Shown: positions 33,981 through 43,900 of the stretch, piece by piece
How positions within the stretch are numbered: position 1 is the stretch's first letter
Layout: each line of letters opens with the position of its first letter
Translations under genes and position numbers: made by a program
From: Cupriavidus pampae
GTDB lineage: Bacteria > Pseudomonadota > Gammaproteobacteria > Burkholderiales > Burkholderiaceae
NCBI RefSeq assembly: GCF_914271485.1
Contig: NZ_CAJZAG010000011.1
Location: forward strand, 1-64,000
DNA: 64,000 nt
Reading direction: 5' to 3'
Notes under the pieces: model-generated
Seen by the model: the letters and a program-made list of their open reading frames with translations, nothing else
Databases searched by the model: none
What the model was told of the DNA's origin: nothing

Positions 33981-34544
33981 TCAGTCGACCGGCATAAAAC
34001 GGACGCCCGTCACACCATTTTTCACCAACAAATTACGGATTCGCTCGGAGCAGATTAATGCTATTCGCCATCCAGCAATCCGAAATAGTTCGTGATTGTT
34101 AGTTTTTATGGCATCTATTTTTAGAACATTCATTCTGTATTCCCCAACCATCTCGGGGCGACCATCTTCTGGCGCCCATATAGAAAAATCAGAACGACTT
34201 TCATCCACGCAATCGACTACATCAAGAACATTCAATATTTCATATGGATCGTCGTAATCTTCGATTACGACTGGAATGCCTTGCAGGCTGTTTTCCGGCA
34301 ATGCATCCCGCAACACATCCATGAGTGTCTTAGAGACGATGTATTCGGAAGCCCCACTGTGCGAGAAGCTCACCGGATGTCCTTCTTGCCTCACCTTGGT
34401 CTTAAGCGCGGTCGATGACGTCCAGCGCTTCCCTCTCCAGAAGGTTCCGGTGACGAGTTCAGTTCCATTCTCATTCGTAGGCTGATCGAGATACCATTGC
34501 CCGTGATCATCAAAATCCAATCCGATTCTGAAATATCTATGCAC
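33981..34544 (-). CDS. Imm11-like (DUF1629) immunity protein
   Basis: About 187 residues. No ATG is available; a GTG at 34544 gives MHRYFRIGLDF, a typical family start, and a TTG at 34562 is the alternative. The C-terminus ELFRIAGWRIALICSERIRNLL...GVTGVRFMPV is the imm11/DUF1629 hallmark. Soluble, acidic protein. It follows cdiI by about 70 bases and could protect against a different CdiA toxin, since cdiI is already linked to the resident one. Its 3' end is duplicated downstream as a decayed fragment. Confidence 0.75.
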   Translation of the reverse strand: MHRYFRIGLDFDDHGQWYLDQPTNENGTELVTGTFWRGKRWTSSTALKTKVRQEGHPVSFSHSGASEYIVSKTLMDVLRDALPENSLQGIPVVIEDYDDPYEILNVLDVVDCVDESRSDFSIWAPEDGRPEMVGEYRMNVLKIDAIKTNNHELFRIAGWRIALICSERIRNLLVKNGVTGVRFMPVD

Positions 34545-34612
34545 GAGTTGATGTGAATGCAACTTGATACTGGTTTGGGAGCATCTCGAAGTAAAAGAAG
34601 AAGCCTACAAGC

Positions 34613-34945
34613 TCACCGCTTAAACATGATCACAAGAGCCCAACCGACCCCAAATAACAACCCAATGACTGCGGATTTTATGAGCCTTACCCAGAACACT
34701 CCGAAATCGATAGAATTTCTCCAAAATTCACCGCTATATATATACTCCACCAACGATGGCCTAGCCCCATCGGTACACTTAGCCAAAAATCCGCACCAAT
34801 TTCTGACCGAAATATCACGAGCCATTTCGTTGATGGCCGGAATGACCACCATATCTCCCGCAACAAGAAAAGCCATAATTGCAAAAGTAAAAATTAAAAT
34901 TATTGCAATAATTTGACGTATAGATAGCGCGTATGCGATTTTCAT
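34613..34945 (-). CDS. cdiI: CdiI, predicted membrane immunity protein
   Basis: 110 residues. Its ATG overlaps the cdiA TGA (ATGA at 34945-34942), the expected arrangement for a cognate immunity gene. Two hydrophobic segments are visible, IIAIILIFTFAIMAFLVAG near residue 15 and AVIGLLFGVGWALVIMF at the C-terminus. A Cys-containing, presumably periplasmic loop (WCGFLAKCTDG) lies between. A membrane-bound immunity protein fits a toxin acting on the inner membrane. No similarity to a named Imm family is recognised; the identity rests on context. Confidence 0.75.
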   Translation of the reverse strand: MKIAYALSIRQIIAIILIFTFAIMAFLVAGDMVVIPAINEMARDISVRNWCGFLAKCTDGARPSLVEYIYSGEFWRNSIDFGVFWVRLIKSAVIGLLFGVGWALVIMFKR

Positions 34946-37900
34946 TTCTGCATTCCTTGGACTAAATTTTTTATCGCATTGCCAGTAGGTTCCTGAAAAA
35001 TCGCCGATCCCACACCAGCTGCGGCTCCAGGGAGCGGACTTGGCGCATTCCACTTGGTTATCCCGTAATTCAATTCAATCCAATCCGGCGTCCACCATCC
35101 TCGTGGATCAACCACCTTTCCACCGATAGTTTCAATCGTCTTTCCCAATCCGTATCCAGCAGCAGTACTGAAGGCCGCGCCGGCCATGCCAGCGTTCGGA
35201 TTTTCCCCTTTTATGGCGGACCCGAAAAGAGACCCGCCAGTATTCGTTATTATCGAAGAGCCAAATCCTGATCCCGTCGTGATGAATCCGGTCCCTGCGG
35301 CAATGGTGACATCGATCCAATCTGTTTTTCCAGACTGAAAGGCATAGTTCGCGGCGGCACCAACTCCAGCACCGAACAACTTCACACCCACAGCGGTTCC
35401 GCTGCCTCCAGTCAAATATCCGAGCCCGATCATCCCTATACCGGCAATCGTCGTACCGACAGGGTCTTTCGCAATATTCGAATTGACCAACTGATTGTAA
35501 GTCTGACCGCTCCCCAATTGCGATTGCCCTCTTTCGTATCCCGGCTGATTCGAGATAATCAATTGGTTATTAAAATCGTGGTTCGTATAATTTGCATCGC
35601 TCGATCCGCCACAGTTTAGATTTTGGCAACCGATAATTTTACGGACTTCATAATCATGCTTGCCGCCGGCCTCATCCGCCGTCTGCTTATCGGAGTTTCT
35701 GAGGATCTCCGCGACTATCCGACCTTCCGCATCCTCGACGGAGATGCCGAGTTGGTCGGCCAGTACTTTCGCATTCTTTTTGGCAAAGTCGTACTCTCTC
35801 TGATGCAACTGTCTGTTGAACCGATCGGCGTTCGCAGCCGTTGCCGCCCCTGAGCCACCACCCACCGCGGCGCCGATTCCTCCAGCCGCAAGATTGGCCG
35901 CGAGGTTGCCGATGGCTTCGTCCAGGTCCTTGTTGCCGCTGTTGACGCCGCTCTCCACTGACTTGCCGAGGGACGCGAGCTTTTCCGCGGAGAGCGATGA
36001 CAGCCCGGCACCGACTGCGCCGGCAATGGCGTTGCCACCGCCGAGGCCGGCGATCATGGCGCCGCCGGCGGCGTGCAGTGCCGCGCGGTATGCTCCGCCC
36101 TCCTTCCAGCCTGCGACGTCTGCATTGGCCTGCGCCAGCGCAGCACCATTCTCCTCCGAGGGGTTCTCTTTGTAGGCCTGCGCGGCCTTGGTTTGTTCAG
36201 CCTCAGCTTTCTTAAGTTGGCTACCCGCGACATCACCGACCGTCTTCGCCACCGCCTCCCCGGCCGCCTGCGCCGCCGCCATCATGTCGGCCTGTTTGCC
36301 CAGGACGTTGTTCAGGTCGGGGCCCTTGCCGACCGTGGCGTTGGTGTTGGCCGTGTCTCGATTGAGCGCGGCGATGTCCTGATTCTGGTTAGCCTGATCG
36401 GTGATCGTGATCGTTCCGGCGGCGATGCCTGACTGCGCTACACCGTGCTGGCTACCGCTTTCGTGCTGCGGGATCATGGGGCTGACGCCGCCGGTGTTCT
36501 TGCCTGAAGTCTGGCCGCTTGTCTTGTCCACGACCTTCTGGCCGAACGTCAGGCCGCCGGTGACGCCCATTGACGTGCTGCTGTAGTCGGACTTGTTCTC
36601 GATATCGCTCCAGCTCAGCGTGCCAGTCGTCAGCTTGTTCTTGTCCTCGGTCGCCGTGCTCGCGATGATCGCGCCCTTGAGGTCCGTGTTGCCCTTCACG
36701 TTGATGTCGAAGCCGCCGTCGCCAGCGAGGATGCCGGACTGCTCGGTGACGTTGGCGTAGCTGCTGTCAGCCTTGCCTTTCGACGCCGAGAACGAGCCGC
36801 TGGCGCCGCCGCCCTGGCTGATGCTCAGGCCCCCGCCTGCGCTCTTTTGTTCGGCGTGGCTTTCTTCTGTGTCCTGGCGGCTCGCGAGGTTCAGGTTGCC
36901 GCCGATGTCGGCGGAGACTTTGCCGCCGCTGACCACACCACCGAGGATGTTCGTATCGTTGCCGGATACGATCGTCACCGACTCGCTCCCGGTGACGTGG
37001 CTGTTGACCTGCGTGGTGCCAACGGTATCGCTGTTGCCCTTGCTCATCTGACCAGATACCGAGACACCCCAGCCCTGCGCGCCGTAGGACACGCCGATGC
37101 TGCCGCTGCTGGACTTGTTGGTGGTGTGGTTCTCGTAGGTGTCTGTGGCCGAGACGATGTTGACGTCACCCTTCGCGCCCAGACCGACCTTCGTGGCGGC
37201 AATATCGGAGCCGATGATGCTCAGGTTGCCTGCGGTCTTGTTGCCATCCGCATCCACGCCGGTGGCGATGAAGGTGGCGGTGCCGCCGGCCTGCACGTTC
37301 GAGCCGGTGTGGGTGGTGCTGTCCTGCGTGAGCGTGTTCTTGCTCTGGCTGGTACCGAATGACAACGTGATGGCGGTGCCCTCCGGACCCTTGCCTTTCT
37401 CCAGTGCGTTCATCGCCGCGCCAGCGCCCATTGCGGCGTCGTACGCGTCGCGACCTGCGGCAATGCCCCACAGCGCCGAGGCTCGGCCGTCTTCGCTCTT
37501 CGTGCCCGAGTTGACCTTCTGACCTGCGCTGATGGCTGCGCCGAGGGCACCGCCGCTCACGCCGAGCGTAAGTCCTGTCTGCTTGATTTCGTGGGTTTCG
37601 TCATGGTGCTCGCTGCCCGCGGCGGCATCGATGATGACGTCGGCGCCTACGCCGGTCAGATCCTTTGCCGCAATGACCTGACTGCCGGTGATCTGCAGCG
37701 TGCTACCCGCCTTCAGGCTGACGTTGCCTTCGGTGCTGCCGACCAGGCTGCCAGTCTGCGTGACCGAGCTGTCGTGCGTCGTGTCCTTCTGGTCCTTCAT
37801 GCCATAGGACAGGCCACCGCCGGTGGCACCGAAGCCGGTGGCCTTGGTGTGCGAGTAGGTGTCGCTTTCGCTGGTGCTTTCCGCAGTGGTGATGGTGAGA

Positions 37901-40900
37901 TTGCGGCCGGCCTGCAGCGTGACGTCGTCGGTCGCGGCAACTGTCGAGCCCGCGATGGTCATGTCGCGGCCGGCGCTGCCGGTGATGGACTCGCCTGACA
38001 CGACGGAGCCGACGGCGACGCTGTCGCGCGAGCTGGTCTTCTCGGTCGTTTCCTTCTTTGACATGAAGCCGGAGCTTTCGGTATGCGACCAGCTGTCGGC
38101 GCTGTGCTGTTCGTTCACGACGCCTACGTTGACGTCGCCGGTGGCGACCAGCTTCACCGTGCCCTCCTTGCTCGTGACACCGGAGCCCAACACCGACACG
38201 TTGCCGGTAGCGCTACCGTCAAGCTGGGTTGGGGCAATGCCATTGGCCTGAAGGATCTGACCCACGATGCCCGCCTGCCCCGCGCCGAGGGTCACGTTGC
38301 CACCGGCCTCGATCGACGCGGCGCGCGTGCCTTCGTCATAAGACGATTGCGTGAACTGCGAGGCCTTGTTGCTGAGGGCGCCAGAGGACTGCGTGCTCGT
38401 GTCCATCGCTGCGGTTATTGTCGTGTTCCGTCCGGCGACGATCGCGGTGTCGCCGCCTGCACTGAAGGCTGATGCGGTCAGCGTGGCATCGCGGCCGGCT
38501 ACCGCCGTGATGCTGCCGCCGGCCTGCACGGTGCTGCCCTGATTGATGACTGTCTGGTTGTGCAGGTAGTCCTGACCACCGTGAGCGGTGGCGTCCTGCG
38601 TGGTGCCAAGCTGTGCCGTGCCGATGTTGAGGTCGCGACCTGCGGCGAGCAGTGCGTTGTTGCCGGCGCTGACCGAGCCGCCCGCCATTGTGATGTCACG
38701 ACCGGCCAGCATGGCGACACTGTTCGCACCTGCAATGGTGCCCACCGCCCCGATTCCCGTGGCACTGGCGCTGTTGCCGTTCGCCAGCGTCGTGGTGTTC
38801 GTGATCGTTTGCGCGTCGTTGACGATGTCGCGGCCGGCGGCAACGACGACGTCCTGGCCGCCGATGCGGCCACCGAGGTTGCGGACGTCCTGCGTGGCGC
38901 TGACCACGGTCGTGCCGGCGCCGCCGATGGCGCCGCGGTTGATGATGTCGGTACCCACCACTTGGGTAGCCAGGTTGCCGACGATCGAGCCGCTGTTGTC
39001 CACCGTGCCGGTAGCGTTGATTGACACCGTGTTACCCGCCACCAGTGCGCCGGTGCTGTTCAGGTCGACGGCGTTACCTTGCGCCAGATAGACCTTGGGC
39101 ACCAGCACCGACTGGACTGTGCCGTCCGGCAGCGTCACGTCCTGCGACACCATCCACACCATGTCGGTGGTGAGCTGCTGCATCTGCGCGTCGGTCAGGC
39201 CGATGCCCGACGTCAGGTCAAAGGCCTTCGCATACGTGACGCCATTGTTCATCAGCGCCTTGTATTCCTCGAGCTGGTCGGTGTAGCCGTTGAGGAAGGT
39301 CTTGCCGGTGAGCTGCGTGATCTGGTCGCGGACCAGCTTCTCTTCGTAGAAGCCATCGCCGAGGCGCTTCTGGGTTTTCTGGGGATCGAGGCCTAGTGCC
39401 CCCAGCATGTAGTCGCTGGAGATGAAGTTGGTGTATTGCGTGAAGCGTGGGTCGGTCGCGACCAGATACGTGTCGCCGGGCGCAGTGCGGAAGCGGTACA
39501 GGCCGTTGGTGGGCAGCGTGAGGTTGGGGATGCCGCCCTGCGGGCTACCCAGTGTCTGGGCTACGCCCTTCACCGTGCTCGTGCCGACTGCGGTGGCACC
39601 GCCCGCGCTACCGGTGGCGCCAGCGGCTTGACTACCCGTCGCGCCGCCGCCCGATACGCTGCTGCCGGTCACGGCTGCACCGACCGTGTTGACCGAGGCG
39701 ACCGTGACGTTCTGGGCTGTGGTCTGGACGTTCTGGTTGGCGGTGGCCACCGCGGCCAGTGCGGACGTTGTCGTTGGCGCCTGCGGCGCGCTGGGGTAGG
39801 CGACGACCTGCGTGTCCGAACTGCTGCCCGTGCGCTGGTGCCAGTAGTAGGTGGAGGTGTCCTGCGTGGTAACGGTCTGCTGGAGCACCGTGCCGACATC
39901 CTGAATCGTGCCGTTGGCGGCCACGCGGATCAGATTGCCGCCCGCCGCCATGGTGGACGACTGGTTCAGGATGTTGCCGTTGTTGCTGTTGATGCGGATG
40001 CTGCCGGCCGCCTGAATCTTGGCCGCATCGGTCGCGCTGACGAGCTGGTCGGTCGCCGTCATCGTGATCGTGGTGCGGCTGATCTCGTTGTAGTCGTGGC
40101 CGAAGTTGGCCTGCTTCACCTCATCCGGCCGGATGTGGATATTCGGATCCCAGTCGGGCCACAGCGTGATGCTGTAGGTGCTGCCGTTGTCCTGAATGGA
40201 CTGGTAGTACTGTGTCGGGCGCGTAGCAATCGGGCGCGTGCAGATACCCGTGTCCTGATCGCACGGCGACTGCGGAGTGGCAATCTGGTCGACGTACTCT
40301 TCGATGGGCGATTTGACGAACGATAGCGTCTTGTTTGTCGGATCGAGGTTCTTGACGTCCGCCTTATCAACGGTCACCGTGATCGGGGCACGCAGCGCGT
40401 TGGTTTGCGGCGTGCTGACCTGCGCGCTCTGTGTATTCCAGTTCCACTGGGGGAACGTCAGGCTGGTGTGGATGGCCAGATCGATGCCCCACAGGCCGCC
40501 TTGCCAGAGCGTCAAGGTCTGCGCTGCGGTCTGCGTCGGCGTGCCCGCCGTGGTCACGATGCTCGTGCGCGTGTTGCTGACCTGATTGGCGGCAATGTCG
40601 ATATCGCCGTCGGCTTCGATGTTGGCCGAGCGGTTGATCAGTGTGTTGACCTGATTGGCGAGCAGGCCAGTGTTCGGATCACGTGTGCCGTCGCGCGCGA
40701 TTTGAAGGTTGCCGGCGCTGTAGAGCGTGGCGCCGTCGAGGTTCTGGACCGAGTTGGTGGCGTAGAGGTTCAGGTTCTGAACGGCGGCCATCAGCGCCGA
40801 GGCGCCGTTGTTGGTGATGTCGGTGCCTTGTACCTGAACGTTGTTGCCGATGACCGTGCCGGTGTTGAGGGTCGTCGGGCTGGAGATTTGTACGGTGTCG

Positions 40901-43900
40901 CCTTCGATGCGGCCAGCGTTCGACAGAACGTTGCCGGCGGTCACCGTGGTGGTGGTCGAGTTGATGTCCGCGGACGCGGCATTGACTACGTTCGCGCCGG
41001 AGACCGTCACCGCGCCTGCCGCCGCCAACGTACCCGTGTTGGTGAGCGTGCCGGTCGCCGCGACCTTCAGATTGCCGTTGGCGTGTAGCTGGTTAGCAGC
41101 GTCGTTGGTGTAGTCACCCGCGACATTGAGCGTCAGATCGCGGCCCGCGATCATGGTGCCGCTGCCGGAGAGTGCGCCGGCGACGGCGACGTCCTGATTG
41201 GCTTTGACGGCACCACCGAGGTTCGAGAGGGATGCCACGCCCAGCTTGACGTCCTTGCCGCCGAGTACCTGACCGCCGGCGTTGTTCAGCGTCGCACCGG
41301 TCTGGTTGAGGGTCAGGCTCTGGCCGTAGAGGGTGCCGCTGCGGTTGTCGAGTTGCGAGTTGACCTGCAGGTCTAGCGCCTGGCCTGCGACCACCTGACC
41401 GCCATTGTTCGCGAGCATTTGCGCGGCGACGGTGACGTCGCCGTTGGCGCCGATCCTGCCGCTTGTGTTTGTCAGGGTGGTGCTTGCCGTCACGGTCGTG
41501 GCACCAGCGCCAGCGTTAAGCAGCGCGCCGCGCGTGTTGTCGATGCTTGCGGCCGTGACGGTCGATTTGCTGCTTGCACCGTTGGCCGCGAGCGTGCCGT
41601 CGGTGTTGAGCAACGCGCCTGTGGCGGATACGGACAAATCGCCGGCGGTCTGCGCAGAGCCGCCTGCGTTGTCGATGGTGCCGCCGCTGGTGATGTCGAG
41701 ACCGGTGTTGCCGTAGAGGCTGCCCTGCTGGTTCGATACGTTTCCGCCGGTGACGACGCTTGTCTTGCCTTGTGCGGAGAGCTTGCCCTGGTTGTTGTTC
41801 AGCGTCGCCGCACGCGCTTGCAGATCGCCGTTGGTCTGGATGACGCCTGCTGCGTTGGTCAATGCCTGCTGGCTGGTCACGCTCAGAGCACCGGTGCCCG
41901 CGTGGGAGATCTGGCCACTGTCGTTGGCCACGGCGTTGGCGTCGATGGCGAGGCTTGCGCCGTTGGCAACGATGGTGCCGCTGGTGTTGTCGAACGTGCC
42001 GCCTGCGGAGAGGCTGGTGGTGTCCTGGCCATACTGCCTGATCGTGCCACCGCGGTTGGACAGATCGCCCGTGGTCGCCACGCTGACGCGGTCGCCTTCG
42101 AGCCAGCCATTGGCGTTGTCGAGCGACCCCGCGTTGACGGTGGTGGCAGCGGCCGAGATCGTGCCGTTGCGGTTGGTGGTCGCGCCCGTGCTGGCAATTT
42201 GCAGCGCACCGCTGGCGGTCAGGTCGCCGTTGTCGTTGTTCAGCGACTGGGCGTTGACAGTGGCGTCGCCACGGGCGGTGATGGTTCCTGCGTTCACGAT
42301 CGCAGTGCCGGCATTGAGCGCCAGTGCGCCGTTGCCGCCGATAAGGCCGTTGCTGGTGTTCGTGATCGCTTGCTGTGCGCTGACCTGCGTCGCGCCATCG
42401 CCGGCATTGGCAATACGGCCAGCAGTGTTGTCGATGCTGGCGGCGGCCACTGACAGCGCGCCGTGCGCGCCTGCGGATTCGATGCGGCCACTGGTGTTGA
42501 TGAGCTTGCCGTCGGCCTGCAGCGTGAGGCTATCTTGGGCGTGCAGCGTCGCGTTCGTGTTGTCCAGCGCGCCCTGGACGGCGAGACTCAGGGCCTTCTG
42601 CGAAGCCACGGTGCCGCCAGCGTTGTTGAGTGCGCCGAGGCGTGCCACCAGCGCGCCGTTGGTCTGGATGACACCGCTCACGTTGCTGGCCGCGCCCTGG
42701 CTCGTGATAGCGAGCGCCCCGCTGCCAGCGTGGGAGAGCTGGCCACGGTCGTTGATCAGGCTTGCGGCGATGACAGTCAGGTTCTGGCCGTTGGCGGCAA
42801 TGGTGCCACCGGTGTTGTCGAGCTTGCCACCGGCGGTGATCGTGGTGTCGGCCTGACCGGTCTGCTTCAGCGTGCCGCCAACGTTGAGCAGATCGCCCTT
42901 GGTCTGGACCGCAAGCTGGGTGCCTTCGATCTGGCCGCTGGTGTTGTCCAGCGACTGCGCGGTGATGGCAACGGTGTTGCCCGTGACGGTGCTCTGGCGC
43001 GTGTTCAACGCACCAGCGCTGACGGTGATCGCGCCGCCGGCCTGCACCTTCGCGCCCGACAGATCGACAGCACCTCCGGCGACAGTCAGAGCGCCGTTGG
43101 CGGCGGTCTGACTGCCGGCAAGGCTGACGCTTGCGCCGTGAATCGCGACATTACCGCTGGCTGAGTTGCGACCCGTGGCAGACAGTGCGCCGGTGGCGCT
43201 TAGCGCAAGGTCCGCGTTACCGACGGACGTACCGTCGGCACTCATGCCCGCGGCAAGCGTGCCTGTGGACGCCACGTTCTGCGCGTTCACGCCGAGCCAT
43301 TGCTGGGCCGCCAGCGTGCCGCTGTTGGTCAGCGTGCCATCGGTCTGGACGCCGATGGCACCCTTGGCGTACGTCGTGCCGCTGTTGTCGATGCCATCGC
43401 GTGCCACGACAGAGAGATTGCCGCTGGCATTGGTCTGGCCGTTCAGGATGATCTTGCCCTCGGACGTCAGCGTGAAGTCGCCGGCCTGCGCGGCGGCCAC
43501 GCCGCGCAGCGAGACCCCCACGCCGAGCTCCGTCGAAGCGAGGATGATCTTGTTAGCGTACATGCCACCGAGCAGCGCCACGTCGATGCCTGCCGAGGGC
43601 GCGGCCCCAGTACCGGCAATGGCCGTCGCGCCGAGCGTGTTGTAGTCGACCTGATTGGCACCGGCCACCACGTTGAGCTTGTTCGCGTAGATCGCCGCGT
43701 TAGCCTTCACCGCACGCGCGATGATGTCTACCTGATCGATGTTCGCGGTATTGAGGCCCGAGCCTTCGATGTTGATCTGGCCACCGGTTACCCGGAACGC
43801 ATCGAGGCTGCCGAGGCCGCCGTACACCGGCAGACCTGTAGTCAGCGTGGCGCGCGGCGTGTTGATGAAGCCGGCACCGTCAACAAGGATGCCGTTGGGG

